A DNA stretch of 64,000 bases from MFD01213-c1 sp963704405 (GCA_963704405.1 OY969903.1:3596001-3660000), one strand, 5' to 3'; positions 16,639 to 25,907 are shown, numbered from the stretch's first letter. The notes: generated from the sequence alone by a model not told the origin. Numbers and translations: made by a program.

Positions 16639-16661
16639 CGCTCCCAAGCGTTTGGGGAGCA
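16639..16661. repeat. right copy of the 23-24 bp imperfect palindrome flanking the island
   Basis: This copy differs from the one at 1137-1160 only by one T in the centre. Both continue into TTTGCAAATG, here at 16663-16672 without the spacer. An additional GCTCCCA lies at 16630-16636. The IS3 transposase remnant begins at the end of the shared sequence, so the repeat again marks a junction. Confidence 0.6.
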
Positions 16662-16669
16662 ATTTGCAA

Positions 16670-16768
16670 ATGATCTTTGAATACATCGAGGTGTTTTACA
16701 ATCGCAAACGTCTGCACAGTTCGATAATCTGTCTCAGCCCCGAAGCGTTCGAGGCGAGCCTGAATTAA
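16670..16768 (+). mobile_element. IS3-family transposase OrfB, C-terminal remnant
   Basis: A 32-codon stretch reads IFEYIEVFYNRKRLHSS, then LSPEAFEASLN and a stop. This is the well-known tail of IS3-family OrfB (YNRKRLHSSLGY.SP..FE), with the GY replaced. The DDE catalytic part and OrfA are missing. The remnant starts exactly after the shared TTTGCAAATG sequence of the flanking repeat. Confidence 0.8.
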
Positions 16769-16805
16769 TCATCCCGCAGCGCCCACTGTTCGTGGAGAAG
16801 TCCAG

Positions 16806-18220
16806 TTATTGGGGCTTGTCACTGCTCGAAACTGCGGACGCAGTCAATTTCTTTTCAATGGCCCTGACGCGAGGAATAAAATCCGCTTGCGGGTATTTCG
16901 ATTCGATGAGCTTGAATAGATTGTTTGCCTCGTCGTATTTCGCCTCCGCAACAAAATCGAGCGATTGAGCAAGATAAATATATCCTGCTAAAGGGTGATC
17001 GGGGTACTTACCCAGAAATTGCCGTTCTCGCTTTTGCTGTTCAATCTCGGACATGCCGGACTGCCGTCCTGCCATGCACCCCATAAAGAGAATTTGAGGA
17101 AGGCAGCTTTGACATCGTTTGTCGTCTTTGCACTGATCGACGCCTGAAATTACAACGACATATTGCTGCATCCCATAGAGAGATCTCAGATGCAGCATCT
17201 GTGCTGTACCATAGGCGTGGTCTTCAGGTGATCCACTTATCACCAACTGAGCTTGCTCATCGGCCAGGGAAAAATCTTTGTGCTCGACCAATCCTTGTGC
17301 CAACGCTAGTCGAAAATCATGCTCATTCTGCACAAGACCTTGGAAGTGTGCTATTTTGGCTCCTGCCGCAAAACAAGCAATTGCCGCGGATAGATCCTGT
17401 TCCGCAGGAACTTTTTCCTCGTAAACCGACTTTGCAATTCTGTTCAAGTACGCCATTTGCCGCCTCGCCAGCTCATCGCCGGATGGAGATACACCAAGAT
17501 TGGCCTCGGCACTGAACCAATACCCTGCCAAAGGCCGCTCAAGATGAATTGAGGCTTTCTCAAGCATGGTCAACCCGGCCGAACTTCTGCACCATAGCGG
17601 AAAATCGTCAACATCCCGTTTGCTCCAAGCATTGTCAGGTACATTTAAAAACGGCAGCACAAGACATAATTGATTGATCTCAAATGCTTCATCCCCCAAA
17701 GTGATGGCAAGCACTCGATCGTGAGCATAATTGAAAATGAAAGCCGCCAATCCCGCTTCTTCCGCATTATAATAGTCAGCCAAAACTTTCGCATTGCGCG
17801 CGGGCACATCGTCATCTGTTGCCGTTAAAGTCAACTGCCCTTGAAATTCCTTGAGCAAAGCAATCGCGCTGCTGGGAGCAGCCGGCTTGTTCCTTGATTT
17901 GCCTTCATCGGCCAAGCGGGCTGTGTTCCTCCCGATAAACTGCGCGATGCAGTGCAAGATCTACAAGAACCGCCCCCGCAGCATTCTCTAGTTGTTTTAA
18001 CCGATTTTGGTAAATGGCGAGTACGGGCTTATTCTTCAGATCTAATTCAACTCTGTCAAAATCCGCTTGTAGAGCCTTGCAGCTGTTTTGACGGATTGAA
18101 CTCAAATCGGGCTGTTGAGGATGCGCCAAGACAGGTAGAAACGATTGCAACGTACACCGACAAAATGAAAAACCAATCGGCTTTGGAATTGGTTGCAATC
18201 ACAAAAGATGGATTAGCCAT
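16806..18220 (-). pseudogene. signal-anchored repeat-rich hypothetical protein, two frameshifts
   Basis: ATG 18220 has GGAGG 5-9 bases upstream and encodes a start with a membrane/signal segment (WFFILSVYVAIVSTCLGA). The frame closes after about 50 codons. A second frame continues with ALQADFDRVELDLKNKP up to about 17945, and a third runs from there to 16806 (KSRNKPAAPSSAIALLKEF onward, about 370 residues). The long last part is helical and TPR-like (LDFVAEAKYDEANNLFKLIE) and ends AIEKKLTASAVS. Shifts are near 18110 and 17945. Function is unknown. Either the gene is decayed, in keeping with IS remnants on both sides, or the assembly has indels. Confidence 0.55.
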
Positions 18221-18237
18221 GAAACCTCCAGACCTGA

Positions 18238-18375
18238 CTACCGCAATCCCGATGTCGGCTTCACCAAAAAGAACGACACTTCATACAACAGGTGCAAAAT
18301 GCACGCGGCGACGGACATCAGCGGCATCATCACCAGCACCGCCCGATGAAATCCAAGCTCACCGCGAAATACCAT
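18238..18375 (-). CDS. short membrane protein or fragment
   Basis: A 45-codon frame encodes FHRAVLVMMPLMSVAACILH, a transmembrane helix, followed by LLYEVSFFLVKPTSG. It ends 17 bp before the start of the frameshifted gene downstream and on the same strand. It may be the head of a broken larger membrane protein. I do not recognise it. Confidence 0.3.
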   Translation of the reverse strand: MVFRGELGFHRAVLVMMPLMSVAACILHLLYEVSFFLVKPTSGLR

Positions 18376-18464
18376 GATCCCGGCAGGAAAGACCCTCTAA
18401 ATCTGAACTGGAATTGGCGTGCCTATCGTCACAATCTTTAAACAAATGTCAATAAATTTTTACC

Positions 18465-18776
18465 TGACTCATCCCCAAGGCTGGAGTTTGCGGGACACCA
18501 GAATCACCCAGGCCTGATCGAACCGACCGGCTGCTGAATTTCTGCCCATCTCCTGGAAAAGCTTCCCCAGAGGCAATGCCAATCGTGAGTACAAACAGCA
18601 GCTCGGTGACGAACGCGGCTGTTCAGTGGCTTGCCGCCTGGATCCTTTACGGGGCGAGGCTTGGGCACTGGCAAACATGGGTCGATGAACTGCCACAACC
18701 GGTCGTCATCAACGGCTTGGCCATGGCCCGTACCTCCTTGTACTGCCACCAACTTACCGCTTGTCACCCCGAGCAA
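18465..18776 (-). mobile_element. IS5-family transposase N-terminal remnant, frameshifted
   Basis: The minus strand reads DDDRLWQFIDPCLPVPKPRP, then PGGKPLNSR, matching the N-terminal block of IS5-family transposases (LWAVIEPLLPPPKPRR..PGRKPLDDR). A shifted frame continues with LFVLTIGIA and KLFQEMG, the following conserved part. No DDE residues remain. The rest of 18376-18977 has no gene apart from a possible promoter. Confidence 0.6.
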
Positions 18777-18805
18777 GAAGTCATTTTTTCAAGAAGCTCT
18801 AAAAT

Positions 18806-18834
18806 TTGACTGTCAGCAACAAAATGTGATAGAA
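18806..18834 (+). promoter_or_regulatory. possible promoter of the ECF sigma gene
   Basis: TTGACT (18806-18811) and ATAGAA (18829-18834) are separated by 17 bp, 143 bp before the ATG of the sigma factor gene. Confidence 0.3.
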
Positions 18835-18977
18835 ATCAGTTCAGTAATGTTCTATGGAAAAACTAACACGTTCATGGCTGCATGGGGCACCGATCCAGAA
18901 GTTAAGCCCATCTGAATCGCAGGAAATTCGAAGGACGTGGCCGAGTCAATTCTATTGAGCAACCGGCAGGTATCGCC

Positions 18978-19526
18978 ATGAAAAGGAGGGTTTGTTCTGC
19001 GGGCGACGTGGACAGCCTGTTTGTCATGGCAAGCAGTGGAGACCCGGCCGCATTTGATTTGCTCTATAATATTACGGCTCCTGCCGTGAGGCGGTTCGTT
19101 TACAAACGGATTCCGCATGGGATGCTGCACGACGCTGAAGATATCGTTCAAGAGGTATTTGCGAGAGCGTGGAAGTGCGCGGGGAAATTTCGTGGAGATT
19201 GTGCTGTCGAAACTTGGCTCTGTGGCATTGCGCGACACGTTATATTGCGCTACTGGCGAATGCCTCGTACGGGTGACGCTGAAACAGTCTTGGAGCTTGT
19301 AGCTGATCACAAATCAAAAGATTCAGCCATTCACTTGGCGATTTTAATTGATGATCTTAAGACTCTCGTAATTAGGTTGTCACCGATCCAGCGGCAAGCC
19401 TTTGAGCTGGTGTATATTCAGCAATTGCCAAGAGCGGAAGCCGCGCTCAAGATACAATGCACCCTGCCGCAACTTCGGGATCGATTGCGCGAGGCAAGGG
19501 CCCGACTTAGAGGATGGCTTGACTGA
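18978..19526 (+). CDS. ECF-type RNA polymerase sigma factor
   Basis: The 182-residue protein has a sigma region 2 with AFDLLYNITAPAVRRFVYKR and DAEDIVQEVFARAWK, and the typical TWLCGIARHVILRYWR that ends it. Region 4 follows (LSPIQRQAFELVYIQQLPRAEAALKIQ). It should direct polymerase to a small regulon. The next gene on the strand encodes a membrane protein with an anti-sigma zinc-finger-like N-terminus, so they probably form a sigma/anti-sigma pair. Both lie 3-4 kb upstream of the RiPP genes on the same strand; a regulatory link is possible but not shown. Region 4 is somewhat degenerate. Confidence 0.85.
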   Translation: MKRRVCSAGDVDSLFVMASSGDPAAFDLLYNITAPAVRRFVYKRIPHGMLHDAEDIVQEVFARAWKCAGKFRGDCAVETWLCGIARHVILRYWRMPRTGDAETVLELVADHKSKDSAIHLAILIDDLKTLVIRLSPIQRQAFELVYIQQLPRAEAALKIQCTLPQLRDRLREARARLRGWLD

Positions 19527-19908
19527 TGATTTAACCATGGCAATAGGGTGGGTTGCGTCGAACCTTGGAAAATCATGAGTGAATCAGCACACACACGGGA
19601 CGCAGAATCCGCACAAAATCGGCTGTATTTGGCGTAATCAGACAAGGCCGGACTTGACTTATTTCACATAACACATCTGCGAAACTGTTGCACATCTAAT
19701 ATTTAAAACGGTCACAATTTCCGAGCAAAATCCGCGCGATGTGTTGTTTATATGTGGATCATAAAATCAAAGTGTTAGCGAGTCCGCGCCTCGCAATTTG
19801 GACCGCTGCGCTTTTTTGGCGAACAATAATATTTATTTTTTTATCCCACGAGTATCCCGCACACGAGCACAAACTGATGTTGATCACTCTCGCAGGCGAT
19901 TGAATTCG
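19527..19908. other. intergenic region, no gene seen
   Basis: This 382-bp gap between the sigma factor and the anti-sigma-like gene is AT-rich from 19660 on and shows no convincing ORF, RNA or terminator. The downstream frame is open from 19798, so part of it may be coding if an earlier start is used. Confidence 0.5.
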
Positions 19909-21246
19909 ATGCCATATCCCAAACCATATTCTGCTGGTGGGTTAAGCTGCGATCAGATTGATCTTATGTTATCTCGGTATTTGGAGAAGGACGAAGATAA
20001 TTCTCCGCAAGAACGAGCGTCGATTGCCGCCCACTTGATCGATTGCCCCATGTGCCAAGAGATATTTGAAGCGGATGTCGAGATTCTTGCGTTTATTAGA
20101 AATAATTGGAAGCACGTGGGGTCGGCAGTGGAATTGCACCCGACGGAATGCCGTCAATCCCAGATTGTGCCCATCGGCGTTACGCATCGCACGCCAGTCA
20201 TCCCGACCAATCATTCATTCCAACCTGGATTTGGACGAGCCATCCGATGGCTTAGCATCGCATTGGCGGCTTCCTTTGCGCTGGCGGTAGCGCTACAGTG
20301 GAATCACTTAAGCCACAATGGATATTTGGATTCCCTGACCCGGTCCAATGGAATTTATGGCCCGCACAATGGCGATATATCGGCTTCCTTGCCCGAACGC
20401 AGAACAAGGGCAGACGGGTTGGATCGCCTTGACATGCAGATGGCAGCTTCAATCCCCCTGCTCTCCAGAAAGATCACAAATATCAATTATTCGGACTGGC
20501 TAGAAGGCCATCGCGATTGGTTTAAGCAGCGATATCCATGGATTTTTAAAACCCAAAAAATTATAGAAGCTCGGGGGATGCGAATAGACTATCTTGATTT
20601 GTTAATGATTTCGGGCGACATCTGGCAGTTTCATTTTAATCCACGGGGAGCTTTTGAACAGAAGATGACTATGTATCATCGAACTGCATTGACTCGCGTG
20701 GCTCGTTATTATAACACCGACGCCGATTCGCTCGTGACTGCAATTGAATCCTCGGAAAAAAACCTGATTGATACGCAATCAGATCTTGTGACATCATTAT
20801 CAATCTCATTTGAACAATGGCAATCCGTTTTGGGCGACAGAAAAGCAGCAAGCACGAAAGACGGAACGGAGTTATTGTTGCTTAGTCTTAGAGGGGCCAA
20901 TTATTTGGCCACTACTCGCGCCGCCGCATGCATTTGGAGCCGAGCACATCCCTCGGAGACTTTAAAGCTCCTGGGAGACAGAAATTACGCAGCGGTGGCC
21001 TCCTTTGGCGTTGACCCTACAAGCGACACACTTTTAGAACGGTGGTACAGCACCTTGGAGCGCCAAATGGGGGATGCCCAGCTTATGTACGAAACGGCAG
21101 AATCGGTTTTGGTTGGCCCGGCGCCGCTTGATTGCACAACTCGCGAGAGCTCATCTCAATGGCATAGTTTAAACGCATCCTTGGAAGATCTGAGATCAGC
21201 AGTGTCTGAATCACCAAGTGTTCCCTCTCGAAAATATGCGCAATGA
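19909..21246 (+). CDS. transmembrane anti-sigma factor-like protein
   Basis: The N-terminal 60 residues contain the zinc-binding anti-sigma signature HLIDCPMCQEIF preceded by CDQIDLMLSRYLE. A single membrane helix (WLSIALAASFALAVALQW) at about residue 110 follows, then a 310-residue extracytoplasmic part without recognised motifs (SDWLEGHRDWFKQRYPWIF is distinctive). The cytoplasmic domain would hold the ECF sigma factor encoded just upstream. I use ATG 19909, since residues before it look non-coding; the frame is open from 19798. The large outer domain could sense a cell-surface or peptide signal, which is inference. Confidence 0.65.
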   Translation: MPYPKPYSAGGLSCDQIDLMLSRYLEKDEDNSPQERASIAAHLIDCPMCQEIFEADVEILAFIRNNWKHVGSAVELHPTECRQSQIVPIGVTHRTPVIPTNHSFQPGFGRAIRWLSIALAASFALAVALQWNHLSHNGYLDSLTRSNGIYGPHNGDISASLPERRTRADGLDRLDMQMAASIPLLSRKITNINYSDWLEGHRDWFKQRYPWIFKTQKIIEARGMRIDYLDLLMISGDIWQFHFNPRGAFEQKMTMYHRTALTRVARYYNTDADSLVTAIESSEKNLIDTQSDLVTSLSISFEQWQSVLGDRKAASTKDGTELLLLSLRGANYLATTRAAACIWSRAHPSETLKLLGDRNYAAVASFGVDPTSDTLLERWYSTLERQMGDAQLMYETAESVLVGPAPLDCTTRESSSQWHSLNASLEDLRSAVSESPSVPSRKYAQ

Positions 21247-21346
21247 TTTGCCATTCAATTTGAGCCGAGCGCCAGATTGTTGATGTAAAAGTGCGCAGGC
21301 GGCGTGAGTTTGCTGATTGTATGTTATTTGGCGGAGAGGACTTCGT

Positions 21347-22429
21347 ATGATTATTTTATTTTTAAAAAAGCACCGGATTCGCATTGTTATCCTCATAATG
21401 TTGGTTTCTGGACTTGCTCTCGGAATGATTGCATTGAGCAAAATAAATTCTGCAGCCCCGAAAAATATCTCCGCAGTGATACCATCAAGCGACCAGGCAA
21501 TACCCGTGAGAATGAAGGGACAAGCCATTACTGACATTCCTGCCATTAAATCGACGGAAAGTGAAGATGCTTCCGTGAATGCGATCGCCGGCGATTTTTT
21601 GAGCGTTAGCAAGGCATTGAAAAAACCGTTGGTGAATTCCCTTGCGGATCGCCCTGGCCAAGAAACCGTGCTTACGGTCCATCTTTCATTTTCCCCGCTC
21701 CTTAAACGCAAATTTTCACGCCTCATGTACCAGGCAGACACGACGACACTGACTCAGTTCATCAACAATGATCAGCTTGCACCAATCGACACTGGACCAG
21801 GCTTGCAGATCGGTCGTCCAGCAAAGAAGGAGCTGATTTTCAAGACTGACGAAAATTATCAGGATCGGGTCACTTTTACGGAGCGGGTGACCCCGGCTCC
21901 CGCAGACGGCGATCCTAAACCACCACAGCCCATGGAGAACGAGCGGATTCTGGCAGCAGACGGCCGATATCTTGAAAAGCCAACGAATCAATTGAAAAAG
22001 TACTTCCATGACATTGATCCAGAGCTGCCTCCGGGTGAAGTCCACAATGGATCTCACTGGACGCAGCAAATGGCAGCCGACCCAAGACTGAATCCTGGCG
22101 GGCAAATCCTCGCTGAAGTCGAAATGACGGATGCATTTGAAGACGGAGACGCCAAATTTGCACGAATTCATAGAAACTATCAGTTCAAGAGCTATCGTCC
22201 GAACGATGCAAGAATTGGCGAAAGCAACTCGACGGGCGATGACCAGCAATTCATCATCCTTCTTAGGGTTGACGAACTCTGGGATCTCAATGTGGAAACC
22301 GGCGTCATACAGGACGAAAGCATTGTGCAGCAATTTTATTATGATCACTTCGGCGGAAAAGAAGCCGGACCTGGCGCAGGAATGCTAATCACTCTTAAGG
22401 GACATGACAAACTCGTTACGATGGATTGA
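21347..22429 (+). CDS. membrane-anchored hypothetical protein
   Basis: ATG 21347 follows GGAGAGGA by 7 bases. The 360-residue product has an N-terminal membrane anchor (VILIMLVSGLALGMIALSK) and a hydrophilic periplasmic part with no recognised domain. Near the C-terminus are QFIILLRVDELWDLNVETG and a Gly-rich GPGAGMLITLKGHDK. It lies 100 bp after the anti-sigma-like gene and 235 bp before the radical SAM gene, on the same strand. Function is unknown; position suggests a part in the same surface or peptide system. Confidence 0.6.
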   Translation: MIILFLKKHRIRIVILIMLVSGLALGMIALSKINSAAPKNISAVIPSSDQAIPVRMKGQAITDIPAIKSTESEDASVNAIAGDFLSVSKALKKPLVNSLADRPGQETVLTVHLSFSPLLKRKFSRLMYQADTTTLTQFINNDQLAPIDTGPGLQIGRPAKKELIFKTDENYQDRVTFTERVTPAPADGDPKPPQPMENERILAADGRYLEKPTNQLKKYFHDIDPELPPGEVHNGSHWTQQMAADPRLNPGGQILAEVEMTDAFEDGDAKFARIHRNYQFKSYRPNDARIGESNSTGDDQQFIILLRVDELWDLNVETGVIQDESIVQQFYYDHFGGKEAGPGAGMLITLKGHDKLVTMD

Positions 22430-22664
22430 TCAGATCGCGAAAACTTGTTTAAGTCGTGCGCCTTGCTCAAAATAGATGATCAAAACATACAACACAAATG
22501 CAGATCTGTTAAGTCATCAGTGCAGACCGAACCTAAAGATTATACATTAGCGAATTAGAATGGCCTGTGGTTGTTTGGCGTCATGGAATGCGTTGTCCGA
22601 GTCGCGGTGCGATCAAAGGCAATCGCTACAATAGTTGTCACTTTTATAGAAAGATGGTGTGCGC

Positions 22665-24491
22665 ATGGTTCAAGCAATTGCTGACGAACGAATCGTTCCA
22701 ACTATGTCAGAGTTGGAACATTCTTATCTAATTCCCGCCTTTGAGATTCACCTCATGCCAGACATGGCAGCCATTCGCCCTCCGGCGGGTGCGCCGAAAT
22801 GGCCCGGAGAATTGGCAGGCGACGTATGGGAAAACAGGGGGTTTTTCATCAATGAACACCATAAATTCCCCCTCAAAGTCAATATGCGTTCCATGCAGAA
22901 CGTCAATGGCGTAGCACGAGATATTTACGACCTGATAGATGGTCAGCGAACGGGTGACCAAGTATATCAGGCTCTGATGAATAAGCATAAGCAGCCGTAT
23001 GGGACTATTCGCGAGTCAATATACACTTTCATGGCGACGCTGGTCACGCGGGGACACGCCAGCCTTAGTCCGGTTCCAGATGCGGGGCAGCGGAAGACGT
23101 ATGGGTCGGTGGACTATTTCTATCCAGCCCATATTTCCATTGAGGTCACCGCCCAATGCAATATTCGCTGCATTCACTGTTATGGAACGTTCGAGCAGAA
23201 GCGCTTTGACGCGCTGAATGCTGACGCATTAATCGAGTACCTGGAGACCATGTATGCGAAGGGATTGCGATCGATTGAACTTACCGGAGGTGAGTGCACA
23301 ACACACCCGGAGTTTCACCGAATATTGAGCTGGTGCGTGGACAAACTTGAGATGATTGCCGTCCTGACAAATGCGGTTGCGATCAAGGAAGAAGTTTTTG
23401 AGACGATCATTGGCGCGGCCGAAAAAACTCTTGTCCAAATATGCATCAACGGAACCCGCGAATATCACAACAAATTCACGAAGTCCACTATCGCATATGA
23501 TCGTGCAATGGCGGCGTTGACAAGGCTGGCCAAAGGAGGCGTGTACGTGCGGACGCCGATGAATCTGACCGCCGAGAATTATATGCAACTTGAAGAAGTT
23601 GCCGCTGCGGTGAGAGAGGCGGGATCTTCCAATTTCATTGGAAACTTCGTGGATGGCGCATTTGGACGTGCCCAGAGCCTGGAGATTACTAGCGACAAAC
23701 ATGAGGAGCACCATATCGACGCCAAAGCGCATGCCGGACATCAATGCGATCACGTCAAAAACGGGGATAGCGCTTATACTTGCGCCGAGCAGGCTGCCAT
23801 AATGAAGTCTGCCCGGCTCAAGCTGATTGAAATGCAGGAACGTTTTCCCGGATTTGTCTCGGCGGTGATGTCTGAGGAAGCCCAGGAACTGACGAGGTTT
23901 GAAAAAGCCTGCGGTGCGGGGAGGCGATCGGTATACGTTGCTTCCAATGGAAAAGTGGGCATTTGTCCCATGTCGGTTGAGAGCGGCATACCTGGATTTG
24001 GCGACTTAAACCACCAGAGCATGGAAGAGATTGTCAACGGCGAATACGCCCGCCACCTATCCCGCTTACCAGCTCCCAATGATGCCGATTGCACGGCACC
24101 CAATGGAGACCCATGTCCTCACCGTCCCGAACATAAAGGCTGCGTCCTCCACGGTGTCATGCAATATATGAAGACACCGAAGACCTGTTGGTGGGGGCAG
24201 AAACACGACGTCGAACATATGGTCGACGTCGGTCATCACTCATTGACAAAAAATGCGGACGGAAGTTGGAATCTTGGGGATTTGGCTCACATCGGAACGG
24301 GCTGTGGATCCAGCAGTCGCGGTACCCCCATCGCTCCTCAGCAGCTTACTGTTCGGGGGCGCCTCAAAACTAGTGCATCTCCGAGAAGCTCGCGTAGCCG
24401 CTTATATCGACGGGTTATTAATACTGATCTGAAGGCTTTGGTTAAAATCGCCCCAAAGTCGCAATTGGTGCTGGGAATTGGGGCCAGGTGA
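22665..24491 (+). CDS. radical SAM/SPASM enzyme with PqqD-like N-terminal domain (RiPP maturase)
   Basis: The CxxxCxxC cluster motif (CNIRCIHC, about residue 165-172) ligates the SAM-cleaving 4Fe-4S cluster; ELTGGECTTHPEF holds the SAM-binding GGE. The C-terminal region has further cysteines (FEKACGAGRRSVYV, GKVGICPM, ADCTAPNGDPCPH, KGCVLH) as in SPASM domains. Residues 80-110 (VNGVARDIYDLIDGQRTGDQ) resemble the PqqD/RRE peptide-binding fold. The enzyme is predicted to install thioether or other carbon crosslinks in the cysteine-rich peptide encoded 87 bp downstream. Length is 608 residues from ATG 22665; GTG 22659 is an alternative. A charged tail follows TGCGSSSRG. The substrate link is inferred from adjacency and cysteine content. 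Confidence 0.88.
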   Translation: MVQAIADERIVPTMSELEHSYLIPAFEIHLMPDMAAIRPPAGAPKWPGELAGDVWENRGFFINEHHKFPLKVNMRSMQNVNGVARDIYDLIDGQRTGDQVYQALMNKHKQPYGTIRESIYTFMATLVTRGHASLSPVPDAGQRKTYGSVDYFYPAHISIEVTAQCNIRCIHCYGTFEQKRFDALNADALIEYLETMYAKGLRSIELTGGECTTHPEFHRILSWCVDKLEMIAVLTNAVAIKEEVFETIIGAAEKTLVQICINGTREYHNKFTKSTIAYDRAMAALTRLAKGGVYVRTPMNLTAENYMQLEEVAAAVREAGSSNFIGNFVDGAFGRAQSLEITSDKHEEHHIDAKAHAGHQCDHVKNGDSAYTCAEQAAIMKSARLKLIEMQERFPGFVSAVMSEEAQELTRFEKACGAGRRSVYVASNGKVGICPMSVESGIPGFGDLNHQSMEEIVNGEYARHLSRLPAPNDADCTAPNGDPCPHRPEHKGCVLHGVMQYMKTPKTCWWGQKHDVEHMVDVGHHSLTKNADGSWNLGDLAHIGTGCGSSSRGTPIAPQQLTVRGRLKTSASPRSSRSRLYRRVINTDLKALVKIAPKSQLVLGIGAR

Positions 24492-24577
24492 CTGATCCGA
24501 GTTCAAAATTGCCAAAGAGTATCGGTGGTCAATGTGGCTGCCCCTCCATGGCAGGCGTTTTGTGAAAGGTGGTCGTT

Positions 24578-24757
24578 ATGGAAGAGCCTCTATTTATTGG
24601 CGGAAGCCAAGCAAGTTCCTGTATGGCTTGCGCTGCTTGCACTGGCTGTGCGTCTTGCAACGCATGCGGTATTTGTGCAGAAGTAGATCTGTTTTCGGGT
24701 GCAGCCAATGCAGCCCTTGCCATTGGCTTTGTGTGCGCCACAATGTTAGGCAAGTAG
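24578..24757 (+). CDS. cysteine-rich RiPP precursor peptide (putative)
   Basis: The 59-residue peptide starts MEEPLFIGGSQASS, then CMACAACTGCASCNACGIC with seven cysteines spaced exactly every third residue, then an AEVDLFSG linker and a hydrophobic tail with an eighth Cys (IGFVCATMLGK). ATG 24578 is preceded by AAAGGTGGT at good spacing; GTG 24569 is a less likely start. GG at residues 8-9 could be a leader cleavage point. It follows the radical SAM gene and precedes ABC transporter genes, the standard order of a sactipeptide/ranthipeptide-like cluster. I do not know this peptide family. Alternatives are a metal-binding peptide or a small ferredoxin-like protein, but the spacing lacks the usual ferredoxin Pro. 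Confidence 0.72.
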   Translation: MEEPLFIGGSQASSCMACAACTGCASCNACGICAEVDLFSGAANAALAIGFVCATMLGK

Positions 24758-24821
24758 TATCGATGAAGTGGCGCAATACTGAGCATTGCTGTTGTACCGG
24801 AATTGCGATTCCACTTTTGAG

Positions 24822-24882
24822 GCCGGCCGCTCTCCCCATTCTCGAGCCTCCTTGGCGAGAGAGGGGCGAGCGGCTGGTTTTA
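24822..24882 (+). terminator. long hairpin with T tract after the precursor gene (terminator or attenuator)
   Basis: The sequence 24822-24844 pairs with 24856-24878 with small bulges (arms around CCGCTC-TCCCC and GGGGCGAGCGG), followed by TTTTAT. It lies 65 bp after the precursor stop and 115 bp before the ABC ATPase gene. In peptide operons such a structure lets the precursor be made in excess over the transporter. Confidence 0.65.
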
Positions 24883-24995
24883 TAACCTGTTTCCATTCGG
24901 GGCAGGCATCCATTAGCATCGCGCTTATATTGCAGTTGCGATATGAATATGAGATAGCATGCAAAATTTGGCGACGGCTGTCAGACTGAATTTGA

Positions 24996-25907
24996 TTGGA
25001 CATGATGTCACTAAATGTCATTCGCTTCTCGGCTGTCTCGAAGCTGTTCAGCAACGGGCAGGTTGCGGCCCTTACAGATTTTTCACTTGAACTTCGGCTT
25101 GGTGAAGTGTTTGGATTGATCGGACCCAACGGGGCCGGCAAGACGACATTTTTACGGCTTTTGATGGGCTTGCTTAAGCCAACTTCCGGAGAAATAAGCT
25201 GGCCCGATGAATACCAAGCACGTCAGAGCTTCGTCGCCTGCGTGCTCGATGCCGAGGGAATCTATCTCGATTTATCGATAGAGGACAATCTTCAATTTTT
25301 TGGTGCGCTCTATGGCATCGATCCCATTGAAGTGGGGCAGCGAGCCGCCGAGTGTCTTGAGCATTTTGGATTGCACAAAAAACTTGGCGTTCTTAGTGGA
25401 ACGCTTTCCAAGGGACAGCGCAAGATCGTATCTCTATGCCGCGCGCTGCTTGTTCGTCCAAAGGTTTTGATTGTCGACGAAATTACAGCAAACCTCGATC
25501 CTTCCGTGCAGTATCAATTGATCGATTATCTTCTTCGGCTGAATCAGACACAGGGAACGACCATTATTTTTTCAAGTCATGACCTTGTGCATGTGACTCG
25601 AATGGCCAAGCATATCGTCCTCGTGGCAGGCGGCTGCAAGCGTTTGGATATGGACAACGACGCGGTGTCTAGATATCGATCCTACCGATGGCAGGGCGAT
25701 GGTGCGATGGGGAAGCTGCTGATGGAAGGCCTCGCCCGTCACAAGGTTCGATATTTCTCGTTTGATAACAGCGCAATTACAGCCGTCGCGCCGGATATCA
25801 GTCAATTGGAATCTGCTTTCCGGGCTATGGATCTGCCTGGAATTACGCGGCCTTCAGAATTCGAACCTGCAACGCTTGAAGAAGTATTCCTAGCTTACAC
25901 CAGATAG
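24996..25907 (+). CDS. ABC transporter ATP-binding protein
   Basis: Walker A is GPNGAGKTTF, the signature is LSKGQRK (a variant of LSGGQ), Walker B is VLIVDEITANLDP and the H-loop is FSSHD. The Q-loop region is unusual (SFVACVLDAEGIYLDLS). ATG 24996 or 25005 may be the start. The 303-residue subunit energises the permease encoded 10 bp downstream, most likely to export the mature peptide or provide self-protection. The C-terminal 75 residues are a family-specific extension. It belongs with the RiPP genes by orientation and spacing. Confidence 0.9.
   Translation: MDMMSLNVIRFSAVSKLFSNGQVAALTDFSLELRLGEVFGLIGPNGAGKTTFLRLLMGLLKPTSGEISWPDEYQARQSFVACVLDAEGIYLDLSIEDNLQFFGALYGIDPIEVGQRAAECLEHFGLHKKLGVLSGTLSKGQRKIVSLCRALLVRPKVLIVDEITANLDPSVQYQLIDYLLRLNQTQGTTIIFSSHDLVHVTRMAKHIVLVAGGCKRLDMDNDAVSRYRSYRWQGDGAMGKLLMEGLARHKVRYFSFDNSAITAVAPDISQLESAFRAMDLPGITRPSEFEPATLEEVFLAYTR

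Noticed and set aside
16479..16673. ORF over the tRNA fragment
   Set aside because: The translation only reflects the tRNA scar, direct repeats and palindrome; it has no ribosome-binding site and no conservation signal.
24578..24757. Ferredoxin reading of the Cys-rich peptide
   Set aside because: Cysteines continue every third residue seven times with no CP end or second cluster spacing, and the gene sits next to a radical SAM peptide maturase. Simple metal binding is still possible.
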